In this document: in pieces, positions 16,883-24,804 of the stretch
Position numbering within the stretch: the stretch's first letter is position 1
Layout of the letters: each line of letters begins with the position of its first letter
Source: Pseudomonadota bacterium
GTDB lineage: Bacteria; Pseudomonadota; Gammaproteobacteria; Xanthomonadales; Rhodanobacteraceae
Assembly: GCA_021818335.1 (NCBI GenBank)
Contig: JAKAEJ010000005.1
Coordinates: 1 to 56,706 of the forward strand
Length of the DNA stretch: 56,706 bases
Reading direction: 5' to 3'
Made by a program: the position numbers and the translations under genes
The notes under the pieces: model-generated
The model's database searches: none
Told to the model about the DNA's origin: nothing
The model's input: only the letters and a program-made list of their open reading frames with translations

Positions 16883-18211
16883 GTGAGCGGCCAACCCCTG
16901 CCGGTTGACCTGCTTTTGCAGGCCCGATGGGTCGTGCCCGTGCAGCCGCAGGGCCAGGTCCTTGAGGACCACGCCGTGGTGGTCCATGAAGGGGCGGTGG
17001 TCGCATTGCTGCCACAGATCGAGGCGACGGCGCGCTTTGTGCCAGCCGAGCAGGTGGATCTGGGCGCGCATGTCCTGCTCCCGGGACTGGTCAACGCGCA
17101 CACGCACAACCCCATGACCCTGTTGCGGGGCATGGCCGACGACATGCCGCTGATGACGTGGCTGCGTGAGCACATCTGGCCGGTGGAAGCGAAGGTTCTG
17201 GGCCCGGAGTTCGTGCGCGACGGCGTCGAATTGGCCATCGCCGAAATGCTGCGTGGCGGCACGACCTGCGCGAATGAAAACTACTTTTTCCCGGACGTGG
17301 CGGCCGCAACCTACCGCGCCCATGGATTCCGCGCCGTTGTCGGCTTGCCGATCATCGAGTTTCCCAGCGCCTGGGCCCGGGATACGGATGAGTACTTCGC
17401 GCGGGCGTGCGAACTCGCCGACGCCCTGCGTGGTGATGCGCTGATTGGCGCGGCGTTTGCACCCCACGCGCCCTACACGGTCGGGGATGCCAGCTTTGCC
17501 CGGGTCCGCCTCCTGGCCGACCAGCTCGACCTGCCGGTGCACCTCCACCTCCATGAGACCGAGCAGGAGATCCGCGATTCGGTTCGCGAGCATGGCGTAC
17601 GGCCATTGGCGCGGCTGGCAGGGATGGGCCTGCTCAACGACCGCTTGATCGCCGTCCACATGACGCAGTTGACCGGATCCGAGATCGCCCAGTGCGCGCA
17701 GGCAGGCGTTTCGGTGGTGCATTGCCCGGAGTCCAACCTCAAGCTGGCCTCGGGTTTCTGTCCGGCCGACGCGCTGCACCGGGCTGGCGTCAATCTTGCG
17801 ATCGGCACGGATGGTTGCGCCAGCAACAACGATCTGGACATGTTCGGTGAGATGCGGACGGCGGCGTTGCTGGCCAAGGCGGTCGCGCAGGATGCAAGCG
17901 CGATGGACGCCGCCAGCGCGCTGCATGCAGCAACCCTGGGCGGAGCGCGCGCGCTGGGCCTCGAATCGCGGATCGGCTCGATCGAGCCGGGCAAGCGAGC
18001 CGACCTGGTCGCGGTGCGGATGGATGAACTGGAAACGCAGCCGCTCTATCACGTGGTTTCGCAACTGGTGTACGCGACGCCGCGCGCCCAGGTCAGTGAC
18101 GTCTGGATCGAGGGCCGCCGGCTGCTGCAGGATCGGCATCTGACCACCATCGATCGCGCAGCCGTCGCGCAGCGCGCCCGGCAGTGGCGTCAGCGCATCG
18201 CGACCATCTGA
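16883..18211 (+). CDS. mtaD: TRZ/ATZ family amidohydrolase (MTA/SAH deaminase type)
   Basis: A 442-residue metal-dependent deaminase of the amidohydrolase superfamily. Metal ligands appear in LPGLVNAHTHNPMTLLRG, HLHLHETEQEI, AVHMTQL and LAIGTDGCASNNDLDMFGE; the C-terminal barrel ends GLESRIGSIEPGKRADLVAV. Members deaminate 5'-methylthioadenosine or S-adenosylhomocysteine; which one here is not certain. GTG 16883 follows a strong purine tract AAGGGGGG. It precedes ubiG by 9 bases, as in Pseudomonas, where the same gene precedes ubiG-mupP; SAH removal would help the SAM-dependent UbiG. Confidence 0.88.
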   Translation: MSGQPLPVDLLLQARWVVPVQPQGQVLEDHAVVVHEGAVVALLPQIEATARFVPAEQVDLGAHVLLPGLVNAHTHNPMTLLRGMADDMPLMTWLREHIWPVEAKVLGPEFVRDGVELAIAEMLRGGTTCANENYFFPDVAAATYRAHGFRAVVGLPIIEFPSAWARDTDEYFARACELADALRGDALIGAAFAPHAPYTVGDASFARVRLLADQLDLPVHLHLHETEQEIRDSVREHGVRPLARLAGMGLLNDRLIAVHMTQLTGSEIAQCAQAGVSVVHCPESNLKLASGFCPADALHRAGVNLAIGTDGCASNNDLDMFGEMRTAALLAKAVAQDASAMDAASALHAATLGGARALGLESRIGSIEPGKRADLVAVRMDELETQPLYHVVSQLVYATPRAQVSDVWIEGRRLLQDRHLTTIDRAAVAQRARQWRQRIATI

Positions 18212-18220
18212 GGCCAAGCC

Positions 18221-18931
18221 ATGAGCGAAGTGCAGGGCAACGTCGATCCCGCGGAGCTGCGCCGGTTTGCGGCCCATGCCTCGCGGTGGTGGGATGCCGA
18301 CGGGGAAGCGCGGACGTTGCATGACTTGAATCCCGTGCGCGTTCGATGGATTGCGGATCATGTATCCCTCCAGGGTGCGCGGTTGCTCGACGCCGGCTGC
18401 GGCGGCGGGCTCCTGTCGGAGGCCCTCGCGCATCGCGGCGCGCACGTGACCGGCATCGACCTGACGCCCGAGCTCATCGAGGTCGCCAGGCTCCACCTGC
18501 ATGAATCCGGGGTGCGGGTCGATTACCGGCTGCAGTCGGCCGAGGACCTCGCGCGGGCCGAGCCCGGTGCGTTCGATGCCGTCTGCTGCATGGAGCTCCT
18601 GGAGCACGTGCCGGACCCCGCGGCACTCGTGCAGGCGCTGGCGACGGCGCTCAAACCGGGTGGCACGCTGATTCTTTCCACCCTCAATCGGACGCCCTGG
18701 GCATTCGCCGGCGCCATCCTCGGCGCCGAATACGTGTTTCGCCTGCTGCCGCGCGGGACCCATCACTATGCGGGCTTCGTGCGTCCGAGCGAACTCGCGG
18801 CCATGCTCCGCGCGGCGGGGCTCGACCTGGTCGAGCTGGCGGGCCTGGCCTACGAGCCGCTGACGCGCCGCGCCTGGATCGTCGACCGCGTGGACGTCAA
18901 CTACCTTGCCCTCGCGCGGAAGCCGGGGTGA
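18221..18931 (+). CDS. ubiG: ubiquinone biosynthesis O-methyltransferase UbiG
   Basis: A 236-residue class I SAM methyltransferase catalysing both O-methylations in ubiquinone synthesis. It has [20 protein letters not shown] near the N terminus, [19 protein letters not shown] as motif [17 protein letters not shown], then [20 protein letters not shown] and [17 protein letters not shown], all diagnostic of UbiG rather than generic methyltransferases. Its TGA overlaps the GTG of the next gene (GTGA at 18928-18931). Confidence 0.97.
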   Translation: MSEVQGNVDPAELRRFAAHASRWWDADGEARTLHDLNPVRVRWIADHVSLQGARLLDAGCGGGLLSEALAHRGAHVTGIDLTPELIEVARLHLHESGVRVDYRLQSAEDLARAEPGAFDAVCCMELLEHVPDPAALVQALATALKPGGTLILSTLNRTPWAFAGAILGAEYVFRLLPRGTHHYAGFVRPSELAAMLRAAGLDLVELAGLAYEPLTRRAWIVDRVDVNYLALARKPG

Positions 18932-19599
18932 CCGTCAGGCTGGAGCGCCCGGACGGGGTGCTGTTCGACCTCGATGGCACGCTGCTGGACAGCGCGCCGG
19001 ATCTCATCGCCGCGCTGGAGCGGTTCACGCACGGGCTCGGCGTGGCGATGCCCGATCCGGGGCGCGTGCGCGCCGTTGTCAGCGCCGGTGGCAGCGCCAT
19101 CCTTAGTACGGCCTGGCCCGATGCGTCGCCCGAGCGCATTGCGGCGTTGTTGCCTGATTACCTCGCGATCTACGCCGGCATGCTGGCGAAGCAGTCCACG
19201 CTCTTCCCCGGCATGGGCCCATTACTGGACGCGCTCGAAGGCGCCGGCCTGCGCTGGGGCATCGTGACCAACAAGATCGAGGCGCTCACGAAGCCGTTGT
19301 TGCAGCAGCTTGGCCTGGCCCGGCGCGCCGGCACCGTGGTTTGCGGCGATACCCTGGATCGCAAGAAACCGGACCCGGCCCCCTTGCTGCACGCGTGTGC
19401 GCGCCTGGCCGTGCCGGCGGCGCGCTGCGTCTACGTTGGCGACGACCGCCGGGACGTCGAGGCCGCGCGCGCGGCCGGCATGCGCAGCATCGTGGTCGGG
19501 TGGGGCTACGGCGTGGGCGAAGGGCCGGAAAACTGGCGTCCGGACCTGCTGCTGCAGACGCCCGATGAACTTTTGGTGGCTCTGGGGCTGCCGCGGTGA
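18928..19599 (+). CDS. HAD phosphatase, phosphoglycolate / MurNAc-6-P type
   Basis: A 223-residue HAD hydrolase. The nucleophile motif is [14 protein letters not shown], motif II IVTNK, motif [16 protein letters not shown] with Lys, and motif [20 protein letters not shown]. This is the Gph subfamily. Lying directly after ubiG, it is positionally equivalent to Pseudomonas mupP, an N-acetylmuramate-6-phosphate phosphatase of cell-wall recycling, so MupP activity is at least as likely as phosphoglycolate phosphatase. GTG start overlapping the ubiG stop; its own stop overlaps the next gene by GTGA. Confidence 0.92.
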   Translation: MTVRLERPDGVLFDLDGTLLDSAPDLIAALERFTHGLGVAMPDPGRVRAVVSAGGSAILSTAWPDASPERIAALLPDYLAIYAGMLAKQSTLFPGMGPLLDALEGAGLRWGIVTNKIEALTKPLLQQLGLARRAGTVVCGDTLDRKKPDPAPLLHACARLAVPAARCVYVGDDRRDVEAARAAGMRSIVVGWGYGVGEGPENWRPDLLLQTPDELLVALGLPR

Positions 19600-20426
19600 A
19601 GGATACTGCCGACAATTACATCGACGAGTGGCGTGCGGCGCGACCACTGCGTGACCTACTCCTCCGCTTCATGCCAGTGGGCGAACGTGGGTTGCCGTTG
19701 CTCCTGTGCCTGCAATCCGAGCTGCTGGGTTCCATCTACGCCGTCGATCCCGTCCCAGCTGCCGCCCGCCTCGATTGGTGGGCGCAGGAACTCGCAGGCT
19801 TTGGTTCGCCGGGTGCCGAACATCCGCTCAGTCGGGCATTGGCTGCCGATGCCCGCGCAGCGCGAGTGCCGGGGAGCTGGTGGCCAAAGGTGGCCGAGGA
19901 CGCCCGTGTTGCCCTGGTGGCGCCTGCATACGCCAGCTTTGCCGACCAGTTGGCCGCGGCGGAGGCTGGCAGCGAGACCCTGGCGCGGATTGAGTCCACG
20001 TTTCTTTACGGACCCGGAGCCGATCCTGCCCGTACCCGTCGCCTGCAGGCCGTGCAGCAGCTGATGATGGCCTTGCTTCATGCACCGCGCCGCGCGGGCA
20101 GCGGCGCCCTGCCGCTGCCACTTTCGGCATTGGCGCGCCATGCATTGGATCGCACCGCGCTGGCGCAGCCCAGCCCGGCGCGGCGGGCAGCAATCGCCGA
20201 GCAGTGTGTCCTGCTGGCCGACGCGCTGGACGGGAAGCCCACGCCGCCGGGTCCCGTTGCCGGGTTTCGCTTGGCCGAAGCCGTGCATGACGCGCGCGCC
20301 TTGCGACGGGCAGCAGGCGCCAGTGAGCCCCTTTTGGAATTGCAATCCCGGCGTCGAGGTCTGACGCCGGGCGATGCATGGCGAAGCTGGAAGTCCATGC
20401 GGGCCGGCACCGCAACGACCCCTTGA
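19596..20426 (+). CDS. squalene/phytoene synthase-fold protein, degenerate
   Basis: A 276-residue all-helical protein. RPLRDLLLRFMPVGERGLPL, YAVDPVPAAARLDWWAQELA and GAEHPLSRAL recall the squalene/phytoene synthase superfamily, especially NDUFAF6-like members, in which an R-L-x-W-W core replaces the DxxxD metal motif. I see no DDxxD-type aspartate pair, so catalysis of prenyl coupling is doubtful. It overlaps the HAD gene by GTGA and so is translationally coupled to ubiG-gph. A role near quinone biology or in respiratory-complex assembly is a guess from NDUFAF6 and the ubiG linkage. Confidence 0.65.
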   Translation: MKDTADNYIDEWRAARPLRDLLLRFMPVGERGLPLLLCLQSELLGSIYAVDPVPAAARLDWWAQELAGFGSPGAEHPLSRALAADARAARVPGSWWPKVAEDARVALVAPAYASFADQLAAAEAGSETLARIESTFLYGPGADPARTRRLQAVQQLMMALLHAPRRAGSGALPLPLSALARHALDRTALAQPSPARRAAIAEQCVLLADALDGKPTPPGPVAGFRLAEAVHDARALRRAAGASEPLLELQSRRRGLTPGDAWRSWKSMRAGTATTP

Positions 20427-20489
20427 CGCGGCGGCAACCCGGCCCAAGGTAAGCTGTTTACGCTATTCCCTTCACGCGAGGCAGCCGTC

Positions 20490-21455
20490 ATGGCCTTCGA
20501 TCCTCCCGCTCCGCGCATCATGCCGGATGTCGCCTGCGGACCCACACCGGCCGTCAGCGGGCGTCTTTCGCGCGTTGGCATGCAACGTATCGAGGCAATG
20601 TTGCGCCTGCCGTTGGTCGCTGGCGGCCCCAGCGAATTGCCCGCACGCGTCGATGCTTTCGTGGACCTCGATGCGGCGGGCGCCCGCGGCATCCATATGT
20701 CGCGGCTTTACCGGCAACTCGACGCGGCCCTGGCCGCAGAGGCGTTCACACCGAGCCTGATGGTCGAGCTGCTTGAGGGTTTCCTGCGCTCGCATGAAGG
20801 GTTGTCGACGCGGGCCATGCTGCAAGTCAACTTGGAACTCCCATTGCGGCGCCCGGCTCTGGTCAGCGGGCACAGCGGCGTACGCCATTACCCATTGGCC
20901 ATGGCCGGCACCACAGATCGCAACGGCGCCATCCGACTCGAAATGGGCCTCGGCGTGACTTACTCATCCACTTGCCCTTGTTCCGCGGCTTTGTCACGGC
21001 AATTGATCCAGGAGCGCTTCGGGCGTGACTTTCCCGCGGACGTGCCGATTGATCACGCGTCGCTGCGTGCCTGGCTGGGCAGCGAGCAGGGCATCATGGC
21101 GACGCCGCATAGCCAGCGGAGCCGGGCTGATCTCCGCGTGCGCTTGGATCCGGCCACGCCGACCTGGCCCATCGAGAGCCTCATCGATCACGCCGAGGCC
21201 GTCTTAGGCACGCCCGTGCAGACGGCAGTCAAGCGCGAGGATGAGCAGGCTTTCGCCCGCCTCAATGCGGCCAACCTGATGTTCTGCGAGGACGCCGCGC
21301 GCCGGTTGCAGGGGATGCTTCTGGCGGAGGAGGCGGTGCAGGACTTCTGGCTGCGCGTGGCCCACTTTGAGAGCCTCCATCCGCACGATGCCGTGGCGGT
21401 TGCCTGCAAGGGCATCGCGGGCGGCTATGACGCGGACGACCACGCACTGACCTGA
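20490..21455 (+). CDS. folE2: GTP cyclohydrolase FolE2 (type IB)
   Basis: A 321-residue enzyme making dihydroneopterin triphosphate from GTP, the first step to folate. Features are MPDVACGPTPAVSGRLSRVG, the catalytic-metal cysteine region SSTCPCSAALSRQLI, HSQRSRADLRVRLD, and DDHALT at the end. GAGG lies 9-12 bases before ATG 20490. FolE2 works with metals other than zinc and often replaces FolE under zinc limitation; no Zur-like box was seen upstream. It follows the degenerate squalene-synthase-like gene after 63 bases. Confidence 0.94.
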   Translation: MAFDPPAPRIMPDVACGPTPAVSGRLSRVGMQRIEAMLRLPLVAGGPSELPARVDAFVDLDAAGARGIHMSRLYRQLDAALAAEAFTPSLMVELLEGFLRSHEGLSTRAMLQVNLELPLRRPALVSGHSGVRHYPLAMAGTTDRNGAIRLEMGLGVTYSSTCPCSAALSRQLIQERFGRDFPADVPIDHASLRAWLGSEQGIMATPHSQRSRADLRVRLDPATPTWPIESLIDHAEAVLGTPVQTAVKREDEQAFARLNAANLMFCEDAARRLQGMLLAEEAVQDFWLRVAHFESLHPHDAVAVACKGIAGGYDADDHALT

Positions 21456-21471
21456 GGGTCACCTGTGCGAT

Positions 21472-21742
21472 CCGAGCGGCCGCTCGGCGCGAAAGGCGGG
21501 GAACCAAGGTGGTCGCGGAAACCGTGGCCACTGCTTCGGCGGTGTGCGTGCGCTGGACCGGATCAGCGCGGGTGTTCAGGCCCCCAATTGCCCGCCACCG
21601 ACGTCAGGGGACTGCGATTGCAGTCGTGCGTCATTCTTGCCAGTCGTCGGCGACTGGCCCGCCGCTCGACGACCCTGGAAGGGCAGTAGGCAAGACCGCG
21701 ATCGCAGCGTCGCCGGCCATCGGAACGCGTGGCGTTCCGATT
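21472..21742 (+). other. gene-free stretch with stacked hairpins, possible structured RNA leader
   Basis: No coding gene is supported from 21456 to 21833. Instead there are: palindrome CCGAGCGGCCGCTCGG (21472-21487); the string GCGGGGAACCAA (21497-21508); a 10-bp hairpin with AAA loop (21509-21531, two G-T pairs); hairpin CCAGTCG/CGACTGG with TCGG loop (21640-21657); long-range pairs TCTTG/CAAGA (21635-21639 with 21691-21695) nested in CTGCGAT/ATCGCAG (21612-21618 with 21701-21707); and a perfect 10-bp hairpin (21719-21741). The nested pairing suggests a folded RNA. The GGGGAACC string occurs in ydaO-type c-di-AMP riboswitches, but the other motifs of that class were not found. Confidence 0.4.
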
Positions 21743-21833
21743 ACTCCTGTGTGCGACGCTGTCCATGGCCGCGGCTGGACCTGGGATTGCCGCAGGGGCA
21801 CGCCTTCACGAGGGCTATCGAAACGGACCGTCC
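21729..21833 (+). pseudogene. possible signal-peptide remnant of a lost secreted protein
   Basis: From GTG 21729 the frame encodes VAFRLLLCATLSMAAAGPGI then AAGARLHEG, a convincing Sec signal peptide with an AxA-type end. Soon after it the frame runs antisense into the GNAT gene that ends at 21834 and no longer looks protein-like, although it stays open to 21959. The GTG sits in the loop of the 10-bp hairpin at 21719-21741. I read this as the 5' end of a secreted-protein gene whose remainder was deleted, behind a structured leader. A chance hydrophobic frame is the alternative. Confidence 0.25.
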
Positions 21834-22451
21834 TCAACCAGGCAATGCGATCCGCACCCGCACCACGCCAGGGTCGCCGTCCACGGGCTGCTGCTCACCG
21901 CCCATGCTGCGCGCGAGCCGCAGCATGGGAATATTGTCGTGCGCGACGTGACTCCATAACTCGCGCATCCCACGGGTGCGGGCGGTGGCCATCAATGCGA
22001 GCAGCAGGTGGCGACCCAGGCCGAGCCCGGTATGGTTGCGTTCCACCAGCAGCGCAAACTCGGCACTCAGCGTGTGCTCGTCCATGTACATGCGACCCAC
22101 TCCGTGCAACTCGCGCTGACCGGGCAGCGCGCTGTCGGCGATGACCAACGCCTGCTCGACCTGGCCATCGGGCGCGCAGAGGCGCCGCGCCATTTCCGTT
22201 GGCAGGGAACCGAGACTGTAGAGAAAGCGGCGCCGGATTTCAGTGGGGGTCAGGCGCGAGAACATTCGCTGCAGCGCAGGTTCGTCGGCCGGCACGATGC
22301 TGCGCAGCCACAACGGGGGCTCGTGGACGATCCCCGCGATGCGACGCGCATCGCCAACGGCCGGGCTGGACTGATCGGCGATGCCGTAGCGCAGCGCCGC
22401 TGGCGGAGGCGGGCGTGGCGAGCGGGCGTGAGAGGAGGCGACAGGAGCCAT
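21834..22451 (-). CDS. GNAT acetyltransferase, Pat-like
   Basis: A 205-residue protein. After a low-complexity Pro/Ala N terminus (about 25 residues) the GNAT domain reads PPLWLRSIVPADEPALQRMF, SRLTPTEIRRRFLYSLGSLP, GVGRMYMDEHTLSAEFALLV, then the acetyl-CoA loop HTGLGLGRHLLLALMATART. This pattern is that of the GNAT domain found alone or fused to acyl-CoA synthetase in protein lysine acetyltransferases (Pat). ATG 22451 fits; a palindrome at 22459-22475 lies directly in its leader. The protein target is not known. Confidence 0.85.
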   Translation of the reverse strand: MAPVASSHARSPRPPPPAALRYGIADQSSPAVGDARRIAGIVHEPPLWLRSIVPADEPALQRMFSRLTPTEIRRRFLYSLGSLPTEMARRLCAPDGQVEQALVIADSALPGQRELHGVGRMYMDEHTLSAEFALLVERNHTGLGLGRHLLLALMATARTRGMRELWSHVAHDNIPMLRLARSMGGEQQPVDGDPGVVRVRIALPG

Positions 22452-22458
22452 GACACAT

Positions 22459-22475
22459 ATTGTGCGACGCACAAT
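22459..22475. promoter_or_regulatory. perfect palindrome, probable operator
   Basis: ATTGTGCGACGCACAAT has perfect 8-base arms around a single A. It lies 8-24 bases upstream of the GNAT start codon and just downstream of a -10-like TATACA (minus strand, 22488-22483), so a bound repressor would block GNAT initiation. The divergent maf gene lies 117 bases on. A second short dyad, ATACG-GTCG-CGTAT, is at 22485-22498. The regulator is unknown. Confidence 0.55.
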
Positions 22476-22591
22476 GGCGAATGTATACGGTCGCGTATGG
22501 CGCGTTGCCGCCGGTTCAGGGCCCAGCCCCGCCAAGCCTTGTCGCGCGACCGCGGCGAGGCACCTCGGGGTCCCCGTGCGATCATGCCGGC

Positions 22592-23206
22592 ATGGCGACT
22601 CCACGACTCTATCTGGCCTCGCGATCGCCCCGTCGGCGCGCATTGCTGGCGCGTCTGGGCTGCGCCTTCGACGTGCTGGATGTCGATGTGCCGGAACAAC
22701 GCGCGGCCCTTGAATCCCCCGCGCACTACGTCGAGCGCGTGGCGGCGGCGAAGGCCGAAGCCGGATGGCGGGAACTCGGCCAAGGCGCGGGTGACTGGGT
22801 GATCGGCGCGGATACCGAAGTCGTGCTGGAAGACCGTGTCTACGGCAAGCCGGCGGATGCGGCGGACGCCACAGCCATGCTGTGCAGCTTGGCGGGACGC
22901 GACCACCGCGTGCTTTCGGCCGTCGAACTGCGTGGACCGGAGCGGAGTTACCGGGCGCAATCGATCTCGACCGTCCGCTTCGCCGAGCTGGATGAGGCGA
23001 CCATCGCCCGCTACGTCGCCAGCGGCGAGCCGTTCGGGAAGGCCGGTGCCTACGCGATCCAGGGTTACGCCGAATGCTTCGTCGTCCGGCTATGCGGCAG
23101 CTATTCCGGGGTGATGGGGCTTCCCCTCCATGAAACGTACCAGCTGCTGCGGCAGGCGGGGTTGTCACCCACGCCGTACCCATCGGCCGAAGTTGACGAT
23201 GCGTAA
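22592..23206 (+). CDS. maf: Maf family nucleoside triphosphate pyrophosphatase
   Basis: A 204-residue house-cleaning enzyme that hydrolyses non-canonical or dTTP/UTP-type nucleotides. Motifs: [18 protein letters not shown] (the SxSPRR phosphate loop), [38 protein letters not shown], and [16 protein letters not shown] with [14 protein letters not shown] 22592 follows family start. It heads the conserved maf-rng-yhdP-tldD order, although a separate promoter is visible before rng. Confidence 0.95.
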   Translation: MATPRLYLASRSPRRRALLARLGCAFDVLDVDVPEQRAALESPAHYVERVAAAKAEAGWRELGQGAGDWVIGADTEVVLEDRVYGKPADAADATAMLCSLAGRDHRVLSAVELRGPERSYRAQSISTVRFAELDEATIARYVASGEPFGKAGAYAIQGYAECFVVRLCGSYSGVMGLPLHETYQLLRQAGLSPTPYPSAEVDDA

Positions 23207-23221
23207 TCTGCTGCGCTGCGC

Positions 23222-23251
23222 ATGACAGCCAGCGCGGCCGCCGGCTATAAA
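23222..23251 (+). promoter_or_regulatory. sigma-70 promoter upstream of rng
   Basis: ATGACA (23222-23227) and TATAAA (23246-23251), each five of six to consensus, are 18 bases apart. Transcription would start near 23258, about 40 bases before the rng GTG. Confidence 0.55.
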
Positions 23252-23298
23252 GCGGCAGGCATCTGCGTCGTGCAGCGTCCGAATCGGATGAGGTTGGG

Positions 23299-24792
23299 GT
23301 GAGCGAGGAAATCCTGGTCAACGTAACCCCGCGCGAGACGCGCGTGGCCGTGGTCGAGAACGGCATGCTGCAGGAAGTGCATTTGGAGCGCGCTTCCCGC
23401 CGGGGCAATGTCGGCCACATCTACAAGGGCCGTGTGTCGAGGGTGATGCCGGGCATGCAGGCGGCATTCGTTGAAATCGGACTGGAGCGAACGGCTTTCC
23501 TGCATGCGTCGGATATCGTGCGCGCGCCATGGGCCGAAGGTGCCGAACCGCCGCAGGGCAACGGGCATGGCAACGGGCACGCGACGCCCGCCATTGGCGA
23601 ATTGCTGCGCGAGGGGCAGGAGATCGTGGTCCAGGTGGTCAAGGACGCCATCGGAACCAAGGGTGCGCGGGTTTCGGCGCATCTTTCCATTCCCTCCCGC
23701 TATCTGGTGCTGTTGCCACAGGCACCGCGCACCCTGGGCATTTCCGCGCGGATCGAGGACGAAGCCGAGCGTGCACGCCTGCGCGCGATCATCGCCAGCC
23801 ATGCGGGCGAATCCGGCCCCGGTTACATCGTGCGCACCAATGCCGAGGGCGCCGGCGACGAGGCGCTTGCCTTCGATCTCGCCTATCTCGGCAAGGTCTG
23901 GCGCGTTGTCCAGGAGAACATCGCCCGCGCCCGAGTGGGCGAGCGCGTCTACGAGGAATTGTCGCTGCCGCTCCGGGCCCTGCGCGACCTGATGCACGAA
24001 GGGATCGAGAAGGTGCGCGTGGATTCGCGGGAGACCTTCGAACAGCTGGTGCGTTTCGTCACCAAGTTCATGCCCGGGCTGGCCGGGCGCGTGGAGCCCT
24101 ATACAGGCGAACGGCCGATCTTCGACCTCTTTGGCGTGGAGGACGAGATGCAGCGCGCGCTGGAGAACACCGTGCCGCTGAAATCCGGCGGCTACCTCGT
24201 GATCGACCAGACGGAGGCCATGACCACGATTGACGTCAATACGGGTGGCTACCTGGGCGCACGCAATCTGGAAGACACCGCATTCCGCACCAACCTGGAA
24301 GCGGCGCAGGCGGCTGCCCGCCAGCTGCGCCTGCGCAACCTGGGGGGCATTGTCATCATCGACTTCATCGACATGGGGGATGCGGAGCATCGCCGCCAAG
24401 TCTTGCGCCAGCTGGAGAAGTCGCTGGCCAGTGACTACGCCAAGACCACAGTCTACGAGATGAGCCCGCTGGGGCTTGTGGAGATGACGCGCAAGCGGAC
24501 CACGGAGTCGCTCGCACGCCAGCTGTGCGAGCCCTGCCCTGCTTGCGCGGGGCGCGGCATGCTGAAGACACCGGAAACGGTCACGTACGAGATCTTCCGC
24601 GAGATCACCCGTGCCGTGCGACAGTTCGAGGCCCAGCAGATGCTTGTGCTGGCGGCGCCCCGCGTCGTGCAGCGCATCCTCGAGGATGAATCGGCGACCG
24701 TGGCCGAGCTTGAGCAGTTCACGCGCAAGAGCATTCGCTTCCAGGCGGAGGAGCACTACACCCAGGAGCAATTCGATGTCGTGCTGCTGTGA
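23299..24792 (+). CDS. rng: ribonuclease G
   Basis: A 497-residue single-strand endoribonuclease of the RNase E/G family, processing the 16S rRNA 5' end and mRNAs. It has the S1 domain (GNVGHIYKGRVSRVMPGMQA, FVEIGLERTAFLHASDI), the 5'-sensor, the DNase-I-like core with TTIDVNTGGYLGARNLEDTA and IVIIDFIDMG, and the zinc-link CEPCPACAGRGML. There is no RNase E scaffold tail, which separates it from rne. GTG 23299 follows GAGG at 23290-23293. It is 12 bases from yhdP. Confidence 0.97.
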   Translation: MSEEILVNVTPRETRVAVVENGMLQEVHLERASRRGNVGHIYKGRVSRVMPGMQAAFVEIGLERTAFLHASDIVRAPWAEGAEPPQGNGHGNGHATPAIGELLREGQEIVVQVVKDAIGTKGARVSAHLSIPSRYLVLLPQAPRTLGISARIEDEAERARLRAIIASHAGESGPGYIVRTNAEGAGDEALAFDLAYLGKVWRVVQENIARARVGERVYEELSLPLRALRDLMHEGIEKVRVDSRETFEQLVRFVTKFMPGLAGRVEPYTGERPIFDLFGVEDEMQRALENTVPLKSGGYLVIDQTEAMTTIDVNTGGYLGARNLEDTAFRTNLEAAQAAARQLRLRNLGGIVIIDFIDMGDAEHRRQVLRQLEKSLASDYAKTTVYEMSPLGLVEMTRKRTTESLARQLCEPCPACAGRGMLKTPETVTYEIFREITRAVRQFEAQQMLVLAAPRVVQRILEDESATVAELEQFTRKSIRFQAEEHYTQEQFDVVLL

Positions 24793-24804
24793 AGGCCCAG
24801 GGTC

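Noticed and set aside
16868-18766. 632-codon open frame antisense to mtaD and ubiG
   Set aside because: Low-complexity shadow translation over two confirmed enzymes.
21472-21742. Confident c-di-AMP (ydaO) or cobalamin riboswitch call
   Set aside because: Only the GGGGAACC string or a lone GCCACTG matches; the other conserved blocks of either class were not found.
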